Assembly: GCF_003590095.1 (NCBI RefSeq)
Contig: NC_039478.1
Coordinates: 10,416,001 to 10,480,000, forward strand
Direction: 5' to 3'
Source: Trichoplusia ni
Taxonomy: Eukaryota > Arthropoda > Insecta > Lepidoptera > Noctuidae
DNA length: 64,000 nt
Position 1 is the stretch's first letter, and every line of letters begins with the position of its first letter. Below, piece after piece: positions 46,610-55,452 of this stretch. The position numbers and the translations under genes are program-made. The notes under the pieces are model-generated. The model ran no database searches and was not told the DNA's origin. It worked only from the letters and a program-made list of their open reading frames with translations.

Positions 46610-49600
46610 TTCTCCCCCGCGGTGCGTAGCACGCCGTCCTCTGGATGCGACGATGCTGCTGCAGGCACGAGCACGACGACCCTTCTGGTTGGCCGGCGCA
46701 GCACTCCTCCTGATGTCCGCACGTCCAGTACTCTCGTTCTTCCATCTGGCCCGGGGTAGACTTTGATAACTTCACCTCGAGGCCACGAGTTGCGGGGTAG
46801 CGCGGCGTCGACTATCAATACGACGTCGCCTTCTTTGGGGTCGACGGTTGTTCGCCCGTCGATTTTCCGCGGCATGAGGAGCGGCAGGTACTCTTTCACC
46901 CACCGTCTCCAAAAGTGGTCGGCGAGCCTTTGCGCTGTTCTCCAGGTTGCTTTGCCGACCAGCTCGGTGTCCTCGAACTCTCCCGGCGCCATTGCTCCGC
47001 ACGATCTCCCCAGCAGGAAGTGATTTGGGGTCAAACTTTCTGCATCGTTGGGGTCCATGCTGACTGGGGTGAGAGGTCTAGTGTTCACGATGTGTTCGAC
47101 CTCAGTCATCAGCGTGTGAAGCACCTCTTCTGGTGGGCTCCTTTCGTTGAGCACCACCGCCAACGCCGTCTTCACGGTGCGCACGAGCCTCTCCCAGGCG
47201 CCTCCCATGTTTGGGCTGCCCGGGGGAATAAACTTCCACTTGATTCCCTTTTCAAGTGCGGCCGCCTCCAATTCTTTGTTCGCCCCGACGAAGTTCGTGC
47301 CGTTGTCGCTGAACAACGTTCTTGGAGTCCCTCTTCTGGCCGCCATCCGTCGCAGGGCCATAATCATGGAGCTGGCACTGAGAGATGGCGCCAACTCCAG
47401 GTGAACAGCCCTGGTGGTGAGGCAGGTGAACAATGCCACCCACCGCTTCTCGACTCTCTTGCCGATCGTTACTTGCATCGGCCCGAAATAGTCGACTGCC
47501 GTACAAGCAAACGGGAACTGATGATGTTGCAGCCGCTCGCTCGGCAGGTCGCCCGCCGGCGGTATGGCGGGTGTACTCTTCCTTAGTTTGCACCATTGGC
47601 AACCGTGTGCTACTGCCTTCAATGTTGCCCTTAAACCGAGAATCCAATACTTCTGTCGGACCTCGTTCATCACGGTCGCTGTGTTACCGTGTAGAAACTT
47701 CTCATGATAGCTTCGTATGATAAGTTGCGCGATTCTATGCCTTCCGTCCAAGATGACAGGGTTCATATTCCTTAGTCCTCCATCGCGAAACTTCATAGTT
47801 CTACTTCGTAGCTTTATGATTCCTTCGTCACCGATGTACACGTCTATTTTCTTCAATTTACTTGCACTTTCAAGGGGAGTTCTTGCCTTTGAATTAATTT
47901 CTTTAACTTCTCTTGAAATTTTCTTTGCTTCGGCGGTTGACGAGAAACTTTGAAGATAATCATCCATGTAATGATTTCTTCTTATTGCCTTCACAGCTTT
48001 AGGGTGCGTGATCTTGAAGTCTTCTGCGTTCTTATTCATCACGTATATAGCTGTCGCAGGTGATGACGCTGCTCCAAATATTATCGACGACATCCTGTAC
48101 TCTTCCGGTTTGCCTGTTCTTCTGCTTCCCCTCCAGAGGAACCTTAAACAATCCCGGTCTTCTTCCTTAACTTTGACACGAAGAAACATGTCTTGTATGT
48201 CAGCCATGACTGCCACTGGGCCTTCTCTAAAGCGCAGTAGCACCCCAAATAGCGACTGCAGCAAGTCAGGTCCTGCTAGCAATGCGTCGTTGAGGCTTCT
48301 TCCTTCATACTTGGCTGCTGCGTCGAAAACAATTCTTGGCTTCCTCTTGACCGGGTGTACGACGGCGAAGTGAGGTAAGTAGAATGTTTTCCCCTTAGTG
48401 GTGGTTACAGGGGCCTTCTCGGCGTAACCATTTTCTATTAATGTCTGGATCTGCTTCTCATAATATTCCTTGACATCTTCTTCACGATCCAGCTTCTTCT
48501 CTATGTTGACCAGGCGACGAAACGCTTGATTGTAGTTGTTGGGTAGGGTCTCGCCTTCCTTCTTCCACAAGAGGCCTGCTTCGAATTGACCGCTTGGTAG
48601 TCGCTTCGTTGTTTTCTCTAAGGTTTCCAATGCTCTTCTATCGCTGTCGTTTGATGGCAGTCGATTTTGAATCCCCAGAGACTCTAACTGAAAATGTTCC
48701 CGGACGACTTCTTCAATGTCTTCACCTTCTGACGTTGCCCTGCCGTAGTGCATGAAGTTGACTACGGCGTTCGATCCGGTTTCACACCCATGTAGCACCC
48801 ACCCTAAGTGTGTGAGTGAGGCTACGGGTTCAGTTGGCTTGCCCTTCTTCAGTCTTCTTGTGACTATGAGTCCCCAATTGTCTTGCCCAATCAACAACTT
48901 CGGTCGCTCTGCGTCGTAGAGCAACTGCCTTTCAATTGCCTTCAAGTGTAGGCAATTCTTTACAGTGCTCCTGTTGACCCTTTGTTCAGATAGCTTCAGA
49001 TCGTCGATGGTTCTAACAGTGATAGTCTTCTTATCCCTTCTGTGAACCCCCTTAATCTTCAAGTTGATCTTCTGTGAGCTATCTTTCCTTATGACCTTCC
49101 CGCCGACGGTTTCGATTGTGAGTGCTTGGCGACTTCCTGCAGCTCCAATCTTCTCGGCTATCGACGCGTCTAAGAGAGTGACGGTCGACCCTTCGTCCAA
49201 CAACGCGAGCACACGAACTTGTCCCTTGGGCCCGTAGAGTTGCACCGGAACAATCTTCAAATATGCTCTGTCTTCATCCCTATTGTTGTGGACTGAGGCG
49301 ACTTTCTCTTCTGATGCGCCTTCCTTGCTTGACTTCTGTACTTCTGGCTTGTCCGAGTGTAAGATAGTGTGATGCCATCTTCTACACTTCCTGCAGACAG
49401 GCGCTTTACAGTTGCTTCTTAAGTGCTTGAAGCGAAGACACTTAAAACAAATCTTCGCTTTCTTGATGATGTCCCATTTCTTATCAATCGACGCTTCTTT
49501 GAACTTCTTGCACTCTGTTGCAAAATGTTCCTCTTCACAAACGGGACACGACTTCTTAAACTTCTTATCTTGAGACTCTTCTTGTACAGTGTGTACAGGT

Positions 49601-50901
49601 CTTCTTGAACACTTCTTATCAGATGGAACTTCTGGCGGGGCAAAGTCCCCACACATGTCGGCTTCAATATCCAGGAATTCTTCAATGAGTAAAAGTTCCT
49701 GAATGTCTTCATCTCTCCGACCCCTATGATATGCGAACCAACGAAACTTCATGGTAGGTGGCATCTTGTCTACAATAGCCTTCAATGTTTCAGGCGAGCT
49801 GAGGTACTGAGGTTTCTTCAAAGCCTTGATTGTCTCGATGGCGTTCTTGACTCGACTTGCAAACACGCAGATCTCGCCAGGACTTTCGCTCACTTTCGAC
49901 AAGTTCTTCAGTTTTTCCAACTCAGCTAAAGCCAGTGCACCAGGTCTTCCATATCTTGATTCCAATGCCTTGATTACTTCATGTGGCTTCTCAGCGGTAA
50001 ACAGTAAACTCTGAACTGCTTCTTTCGCCTTCCCCTTTATGGCTCTTCTGAGGCGAGCCAGGTTCTGTGCGGCGCTGAAGGAGGCAGCCGTATCTTCATA
50101 CGTCCTTCTGAACGCCAACCATTCTTCACAGGCTCCATTGAAGTAAGGAAGTTCGATGTACTTCGGCGCGATGACGTCACGCGAATTCCCGGACAGCTTG
50201 CCTATTGCTTCTGCCAGCTTCTGAATGTCGCTCTTCTTATCTTTTGACTCGACCGGCCTCTGTTCCTTGCTTGACCCGGCGCTGGTTTGGATGAACCACT
50301 GTTCCACTTCATGAGTTCGCTCGTATATTTCTTCACCAGCTCCATCTTCATCTTCCGACTCAGCGGCGACAAGCTCTAGTTGTGCTTGCGCCACCCTTAG
50401 TCGTGCTTCCGCCATTTCTTGCTCCCGTAACGCCACAGTCAATCTTGCTTGCGCTTCTGCTCTCTTCCTATGCGAAGAGCGAGTAGACATTGTGTCCCTG
50501 TCCCGGGCCGGGTTCCCAGGATCAAGCTGCTGCAGAGTCCCTTCTCTCGACAACGTCCTGATTCCAACGCTTCGATTTGGATTCTGCAGCGTAGTATGAC
50601 TGCCTTCTTCACGTGCGGGGTTTGAATCTTCAACCTCTTTCGCGGCGGCGTGTGTCAGGGGGGCGGGGCGCACCGCCTCTGCTGACGTTGATTCCCTCCT
50701 GGTGGCGTCCTTGGACTGGGGTACGGGGGCCCGGCTTCCTTTCGGACTTGTTGTCGGCGTCCTCTTCGTGAGCGTCGACCTACTTGCGATACTCGTAGCG
50801 GCGGAGCTTGCAGTATCGCTCGGAGTGTTCATACTCCTGTCCGACGACGAACTATTTCCTGCAGTCTTAGACTGCGTCGAACCCGATCTTGTAGTTGGCA
50901 T
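46573..50901 (-). CDS. BEL/Pao gag-pol polyprotein lacking RNase H (1442 codons)
   Basis: The start chosen is the first ATG after the PBS (50,901). The frame is open further upstream but only with non-ATG codons. Domains, numbered from that Met: Ser/Thr-rich basic N-terminus (1-140), coiled-coil-like Arg/Ala/Glu stretch (145-190), BEL/Pao-type gag domain (about 245-410), Cys/His knuckles at 452-464, 485-498 (CCHC) and 503-515 (CRKCRRWHHTILH), A17-type aspartic protease with LLDEGST (Asp 569), and RT from about 840 with MADIQDMF (Asp 901) and YMDD (978-981). At about 1004-1010 the frame passes directly to sequence just before the integrase zinc finger, skipping RT thumb/connection and RNase H. 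Integrase has His 1066/1071, Cys 1101/1104 and the triad Asp 1137, Asp 1199, Glu 1237. A DUF5641-like C-terminus follows (about 1316-1418). No stop or frameshift interrupts it. The last 11 codons lie in the LTR. Confidence 0.95.
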   Translation of the reverse strand: MPTTRSGSTQSKTAGNSSSSDRSMNTPSDTASSAATSIASRSTLTKRTPTTSPKGSRAPVPQSKDATRRESTSAEAVRPAPLTHAAAKEVEDSNPAREEGSHTTLQNPNRSVGIRTLSREGTLQQLDPGNPARDRDTMSTRSSHRKRAEAQARLTVALREQEMAEARLRVAQAQLELVAAESEDEDGAGEEIYERTHEVEQWFIQTSAGSSKEQRPVESKDKKSDIQKLAEAIGKLSGNSRDVIAPKYIELPYFNGACEEWLAFRRTYEDTAASFSAAQNLARLRRAIKGKAKEAVQSLLFTAEKPHEVIKALESRYGRPGALALAELEKLKNLSKVSESPGEICVFASRVKNAIETIKALKKPQYLSSPETLKAIVDKMPPTMKFRWFAYHRGRRDEDIQELLLIEEFLDIEADMCGDFAPPEVPSDKKCSRRPVHTVQEESQDKKFKKSCPVCEEEHFATECKKFKEASIDKKWDIIKKAKICFKCLRFKHLRSNCKAPVCRKCRRWHHTILHSDKPEVQKSSKEGASEEKVASVHNNRDEDRAYLKIVPVQLYGPKGQVRVLALLDEGSTVTLLDASIAEKIGAAGSRQALTIETVGGKVIRKDSSQKINLKIKGVHRRDKKTITVRTIDDLKLSEQRVNRSTVKNCLHLKAIERQLLYDAERPKLLIGQDNWGLIVTRRLKKGKPTEPVASLTHLGWVLHGCETGSNAVVNFMHYGRATSEGEDIEEVVREHFQLESLGIQNRLPSNDSDRRALETLEKTTKRLPSGQFEAGLLWKKEGETLPNNYNQAFRRLVNIEKKLDREEDVKEYYEKQIQTLIENGYAEKAPVTTTKGKTFYLPHFAVVHPVKRKPRIVFDAAAKYEGRSLNDALLAGPDLLQSLFGVLLRFREGPVAVMADIQDMFLRVKVKEEDRDCLRFLWRGSRRTGKPEEYRMSSIIFGAASSPATAIYVMNKNAEDFKITHPKAVKAIRRNHYMDDYLQSFSSTAEAKKISREVKEINSKARTPLESASKLKKIDVYIGDEGIIKLRSRTMKFRDGGLRNMNPVILDGRHRIAQLIIRSYHEKFLHGNTATVMNEVRQKYWILGLRATLKAVAHGCQWCKLRKSTPAIPPAGDLPSERLQHHQFPFACTAVDYFGPMQVTIGKRVEKRWVALFTCLTTRAVHLELAPSLSASSMIMALRRMAARRGTPRTLFSDNGTNFVGANKELEAAALEKGIKWKFIPPGSPNMGGAWERLVRTVKTALAVVLNERSPPEEVLHTLMTEVEHIVNTRPLTPVSMDPNDAESLTPNHFLLGRSCGAMAPGEFEDTELVGKATWRTAQRLADHFWRRWVKEYLPLLMPRKIDGRTTVDPKEGDVVLIVDAALPRNSWPRGEVIKVYPGPDGRTRVLDVRTSGGVLRRPTRRVVVLVPAAASSHPEDGVLRTAGENVSDDDNYVHLN
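46610..46618 (-). other. Polypurine tract
   Basis: GGGGGAGAA on the minus strand directly abuts the 3' LTR start (TGTTAGCG). It is the expected primer for plus-strand DNA synthesis. It also encodes part of the last residues of the polyprotein. Confidence 0.8.
47870..47895 (-). other. In-frame deletion junction inside pol
   Basis: On the minus strand the code runs SREVKEINSKA directly into RTPLESASKLKKIDVYIGDE. In BEL/Pao proteins the first phrase is followed by the rest of RT (including an LFDPLG-type motif) and by RNase H before the second phrase begins. None of that is present. The loss should be several hundred codons, and the reading frame is kept. Confidence 0.85.
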
Positions 50902-50921
50902 CTTCGTATTATAACCCAATC

Positions 50922-50939
50922 CGGCTCGACAAAGGACCA
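50922..50939 (-). other. Primer-binding site
   Basis: Four nt (TTTT) after the 5' LTR, the minus strand reads TGGTCCTTTGTCGAGCCG. TGG pairs with the CCA end of a tRNA primer. I cannot name the tRNA with certainty. Confidence 0.7.
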
Positions 50940-50943
50940 AAAA

Positions 50944-51876
50944 TGTTACAGCCAGCGAGTGGACTGTATTTGTTGGGTTGGTCCGTTGGGTTCGGACCGA
51001 GCACTGGCGGGATACAAAGAAGCAGGGGTTCAACGCAGTAAAAGAAATTGTGCAGTACTTACATAGTTCTTTATTGTCCCCAGTATTTCTAGGCTTCCTA
51101 GTCTTCCTAGTCTTCCAAGGTTCCTTTCCGGATGCTCACTGGATGTGGAATGCCTAACCGCCGGGAGGGCCCTCTATTTATAGTGACTGCCGACCAATCA
51201 CGGGGGCGCGTATTTGGCGCCAGCCAATCATGGCGTGCCGTGTTCCCGCGCTGGCCGGCAAGAAACCCTTCCAGAGGCTTATCCCGGCAGTTAGGCGTCC
51301 CTTACAAATGTTCTAGACCTTTTTACCCTATTTAACCCTATCCTTATACCTTTATTTACATAAAATAATGTCTTAAAATAAAGATAATTGCAAAAACCCG
51401 CACCTTAATCATGACAACAACATGGTGCTGCCCCCTGTGACAGAATCGGTAACTAAAAAGTGAATTTTATGTAGGTACTTTTAAAACTAATCTACGTGCG
51501 TCGCCACCTACCGAGAGTTAGTTACAACAAATTCTAAATAATTGCGGGTACTTATGAAACAATTCCTATCAATAATTGTTTCTACATAAAACCTTTTTCT
51601 AGGTTTTTCAGGGTTAAATAGTATATGGACAACACTTAGGTAACTAAATCTTAGTTCTTAACCATAGTCTAAGTCCCTAGCACACATCATATAGTCCTAA
51701 ACATTTGCAAACAAACCTTAACAACATAAACAATGTTTTCAATATATACCTACGTACACCTATAACTGATTGCAAACGTAAACAAACTCATTAACTTTAA
51801 GAAACTTGAAACGTTAATCAAACAAAAACTATAACATACTTAATTTAGGTGTACGTAGTTGTCATCGTCGCTAACA
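50944..51876 (-). repeat. 5' LTR (right copy, 933 bp)
   Basis: It matches 45,680-46,609. TG...CA ends on the element's strand (TGTTAGCG ... GGCTGTAACA). The minus-strand TATA box CTATAAATAG is at 51,174-51,183, so transcription probably begins about 30 nt downstream, near 51,145. That would give a 5' leader of about 245 nt to the ATG at 50,901. Confidence 0.95.
51174..51183 (-). promoter_or_regulatory. TATA box of the 5' LTR
   Basis: CTATAAATAG on the minus strand. It is the likely promoter of the retrotransposon. The same sequence is at 45,907-45,916 in the other LTR, where it would fire into flanking DNA. Confidence 0.6.
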
Positions 51877-51881
51877 ATTAG
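51877..51881. repeat. ATTAG target-site duplication, right
   Basis: It matches 45,675-45,679. Confidence 0.9.
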
Positions 51882-53069
51882 TAACATAGAATCTGGTTTT
51901 ATTACTTGGTTTATGAGTGAGAAATAATTTTACTTGATGTTTAGAATGCTATTTTGGCACAATTATAGTACGTATTGAGAAAAAGCCGTAGACAGAGAAA
52001 AATAATTAAAGAGATGTATTTGATCCGCAGGGTAACAGTTATGGCTAAACAAATAAAAAATACTAAAAATATTCGATTCGGACATTTGAGAAACCAATAT
52101 TGAAAGCTTTCATTGGTAACAAGATTTGACATGTTACATTCATAAATATGAAGGTAGGTTATGCAAAAATCTAGATTTTATTGAAATAAAAATATCACAG
52201 CAAAATAGGGATAGCAATAAATTAGATATAACAATAACGACCTTAATTTGGCGGTCAAATTGTCTGGAATTGATATTGTAAGAAAGAAAAGCAATTACCA
52301 TAATTCTTTCATCTAATCATTACTTATCTTTCTCGAAACCTAAACCTTATTTGTGGTCCTTAAGCGCCCGTGACTCAGCATTAACTAGTAACTTGTAACA
52401 TTATCATAGATAAAGGGACAAATCGTGTGTTCGATAATGACAACTTCCTAATAAAGTCCAGTCTGGCACTGGGCCAGTTCCCAAGAAGGAACCTTTTACC
52501 TCCTCAAGGAAATCAACAAAACATCCAATTTCCGATTTCTTACCACGCCACTAAGGACCAATGCTACTAGTCAATAAAAAGCAAACGTTATTGAAAGACA
52601 AAACTACGCCTATTCCTTTACGAATTCAATACTTTGGGTGCGTCGAATCCAATATGTGTCTTAGACTTTCCATTATTCATCTCACTACATATGTACGGTG
52701 AGGGTCGTAATAAAATGGCGCCCTGAAATTTATATAAAACCAAGGTAGCGGTGCTCGATGGAGCGGAGTCTTGGATGTCGACTGAATCAATTTACAATGT
52801 TTAAAATGATCTTTCTGGGGTAGATTTCTAGTGAAATGTCAATTCAAATGACAAGTCCTTTGATAGACAGATATCAATAAGATTAAATTAAAACCTTTCA
52901 AGCTTGACTTGCGACACTCAGGGATCCGTACATCTAGGCGAAATAGAAAGAAATATGAAATGAAAATATATATATATTTATCAATTCATTTAGGCAAATA
53001 CCACCATTGCTTACCCTGTTATATCAGCAAAAATAACTGAGAAAAGTTACTATTATAAATACTGTGAAC
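51882..53069. other. No gene seen
   Basis: AT-rich. A TATATAAA at about 52,730 follows AAAATGGCGCCCTG and precedes a GC-richer patch (GGTAGCGGTGCTCGATGGAG). It could be a promoter by sequence, but no gene follows that I can find. Confidence 0.35.
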
Positions 53070-53180
53070 ATTTCAACGTTCTAGCTATCAGGATCTATGA
53101 GATACAGCCTGGTGTCAGGAGAAGGGACAGGCGGCCGTAATAGGTTTCCGTTCTTACCCTTTAAACCCTGTAAAGTGAAC
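53070..53180 (-). repeat. GTCY-type dispersed repeat, reverse orientation
   Basis: 'aacgttctagctatcaggatctatgagatacagcctggtg' then 'ggacaggcgg' and 'taataggtttccgttcttaccctt' are the reverse of the 58,862 type. Confidence 0.5.
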
Positions 53181-53659
53181 CTGAAAGGTGTGAGCTTCTA
53201 CTAGCAAGCTTTATTCCAAGCATCGTTGTTGTTGGCGTCCAACATTACCAGATTAGGAGAACCAGATTCTTTAATGGAACTCCGTATTTGACATCAAGCC
53301 ACTACTCTGACCTCCACAATCAATAAAATTGTCGTAGGTAAAACAATGTCCTATGATAAAACTCTTGGTCAGAGTTAATGAAACAACTGTCACACATAAA
53401 ACATTTTACAGCATTAAAAGGGAACTCAAAAACATAAATTTTATCTTGAACATTGGGAAAACATTCAAAATGGAGCCAAGGTAATGTAATTTAATGTACC
53501 AATAAAATTATTTAGTGTGAACATCAAATGGGACCTGACGGCGAATAATAAGATCCATCATTGTAAATGGGGTGATAAAGACAGCGGTATTGTGATCGTA
53601 AATCTAATTATTTGATTATTTAAGGCAACATTATAAAATGAAACGATCGTTTCAAAATA

Positions 53660-53850
53660 CACGGATAGCCGAGTGGTTGAGGTCACTACGCCAAGTCTGT
53701 GTGTGTGACCTGTCGCAGGTTCGATCCCCGCGGAGGTCATGTTTGTTCTGAGTCTGGGTGTCTTCGTGCATATGATTTGAATATTTGTGAAACCCCCCGC
53801 GGCACAAGTCTTAAGCTCCTTAGAGTGGGGGACCTATTTCTTGAAAAAGA
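53660..53850 (+). mobile_element. tRNA-derived SINE, best-preserved copy
   Basis: It has a tRNA-like head with A box TAGCCGAGTGG (53,666-53,676) and B box GGTTCGATCCC (53,718-53,728). A non-tRNA body follows: TCTGAGTCTGGGTGTCTTCG, TGCATATGATTTGAATATTT, GTGAAACCCCCCGCGGC, then ACAAGTCTTAAGCTCC. The head does not fold as a working tRNA (no matching acceptor arm). Copies or pieces occur at 1885, 14,680, 21,017, 23,015, 27,433, 29,690 and 40,055. Confidence 0.75.
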
Positions 53851-53897
53851 TTCTAACCTTAAATAACTGACACCAATATTACAAACATCATTCATTC

Positions 53898-54020
53898 ATT
53901 GACCTAGCCTTTTCCCAACTATTTTGGGGTCGGCTACCAGTCTAACCGGTTTTAGCTAAGTACCAGTGGTTTACAAGGAGCGACTGCCTATCTGACCTTC
54001 TCAACCCAGTTACCTGGGCA
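53898..54020 (+). repeat. Dispersed repeat C, forward
   Basis: 'gcttttcccaactattttggggtcggctaccagtctaaccgg', 'aagtaccagtggtttacaaggagcgactgcctatctgacc' and 'aacccagttacctgggcaac': the cleanest 5' half of the family in the window. Confidence 0.7.
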
Positions 54021-54559
54021 ACAAATATTATAAACATGACCAATATTACAAACAATTTAAGTAAAAAAACCAAATTGACGCTATATTGTTACAACTCACA
54101 GACTAGTACAATACATCAGGATAACTTTATCTAGATTTCATAGAAAACATAAGCAAGATCCAAGCAATTTGTGCGGCAACAGCTGCTTACCAAATAGATA
54201 TTCCGATCGTAGCATCCCTTACGTCTAGACGCTAGACATCGATGCAACCGCGTTTTAGCCACCGACGTACAATTTAGCCACCGGCGTATTAAGCCAATAG
54301 CGTATTAGAATTTGATGGAAAATGTCTGATACATTTGTTAAACGGACATGAATTTGAATGTTGGTTTCGGTTGAAATGAGATAGATAACAATTTAGATTT
54401 AGCCTAAAGAGACGATCAATCTTCGATTCAAACTAATTTGTGAAATAAACGCTATTGAATTTAAGTCAGATGGGTAAACTGTCGTCAAAAGGGCCCTGAT
54501 AATAGAGACGCAACATTAAAAAAAAGGTAATTTGTGAGCCGGGCCCGTGACCTTCAGAG

Positions 54560-54670
54560 CAATACGAAAATTTTAACTGTCTTGCTATCACGGTTCATAA
54601 GATACAACTTTACAGATGGGCAGATGGGCAGACGAACAGAAAGACAGTAAATGGAGACTCAGGGATCTGC
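54560..54670 (-). repeat. GTCY-type dispersed repeat, reverse orientation
   Basis: 'aaattttaactgtcttgctatcacggttcataagatacaac', 'gggcagatgggcagacgaacagaaagacag' and 'gagactcaggg' are the reverse of the family order. Confidence 0.5.
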
Positions 54671-55289
54671 TTCACTCTAATTAAGACTGTCCGGTTGAAG
54701 TCAAACCAAATTGTACACATTTTTACCTAACTTAAACCATCTCTTTAAACCTATACAGAACACGCACGAATTAAGACCTTTAAATATAAACTGAATAAGA
54801 ATAAAGACACACAATCTATTCTTCCCGTAACCCACAACCCTAATAAAAAAAAACATATCAATATTTAATCGCTGACAAAGGAACCACGACCTTCTGCCAA
54901 AGAGAATAAAGACCAAAATATAAATACACAAAGACTTTATACCGCTGCATTTTATTCAAGGAAAGAAAAAAGATAAATTGAAAACAAAAGCGAACGACGC
55001 CTACCATCGGCTTTCGAAGTAAGACAATGAGGTTGTTGAAACGAGACAGCGCGCTACAAGGCGTAAAGCTTCGTCTCTTTCCCACATATGCAGGACTTAC
55101 TTCAAGATGGTAGTTATCCCTCGGTATTCATAAAAGTAATTTATGAGCGTCAATCAAAGTTTCATAGAGATTCGAATGAATGGAATAGAATGTAATAAAA
55201 ACGAAGACTGTTGTTTATTATCAAGATAACAATGTAGGCTTTATGTGTTAAAGGAAAGTGGAGATGAAGTATTTTATAATAGTAATTTT

Positions 55290-55452
55290 TAACAACAAAA
55301 ACTTGCAACCGATTTTAAATAAATACTACTACAGCTATTCCGCGATACTTGAAAAAGAGGTTTAACAAAACCTGGTTATCCATTCTGAAGTTCTGGGGTA
55401 ACGACAAGAAAATACCGACAAATTGAGAACATCCTCTTTTTCAAGTCGGTTA
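55290..55452. repeat. Dispersed repeat fragment (AAGTCGGTTAAA type)
   Basis: It begins AACAAAAACTTGCAACCGAT and ends CTCTTTTTCAAGTCGGTTAA. A related piece is at 43,820. Noncoding. Confidence 0.45.

Larger units (their letters stand above)
45680..51876 (-). mobile_element. BEL/Pao LTR retrotransposon, internally deleted
   Basis: A 6197-bp element on the minus strand: 5' LTR at the right, 3' LTR at the left, perfect 5-bp duplication, PBS, PPT and one gag-pol frame. Domain order (gag, three zinc-knuckle-like Cys/His clusters, aspartic protease, RT, HHCC zinc finger, DDE integrase, C-terminal domain) and the fused gag-pol frame place it in BEL/Pao. It is visibly richer in GC than the flanking DNA. 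LTR identity points to a recent insertion. The RT thumb/connection and RNase H are absent, so it should not be able to complete reverse transcription alone. Confidence 0.95.

Noticed and set aside
46763..50914. Many frames of 60-220 codons overlapping the gag-pol gene on both strands
   Set aside because: They are shadows of the GC-richer polyprotein. Only the 1442-codon minus frame shows retrotransposon domains.
52720..52790. TATATAAA with downstream GC-rich patch as a gene promoter
   Set aside because: No coding exon or transcript signature follows in the next kilobase. TATA-like words are frequent in this AT-rich DNA.
53660..53740. A functional tRNA gene at the head of the SINE
   Set aside because: A and B boxes are good, but no acceptor stem or anticodon arm pairs, and the body continues into the SINE sequence shared by other copies.
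54701..55085. Two overlapping Phe/Leu/Val-rich minus frames resembling membrane proteins
   Set aside because: Hydrophobic content comes from A-rich plus-strand DNA read in reverse. There is no start context or family match.
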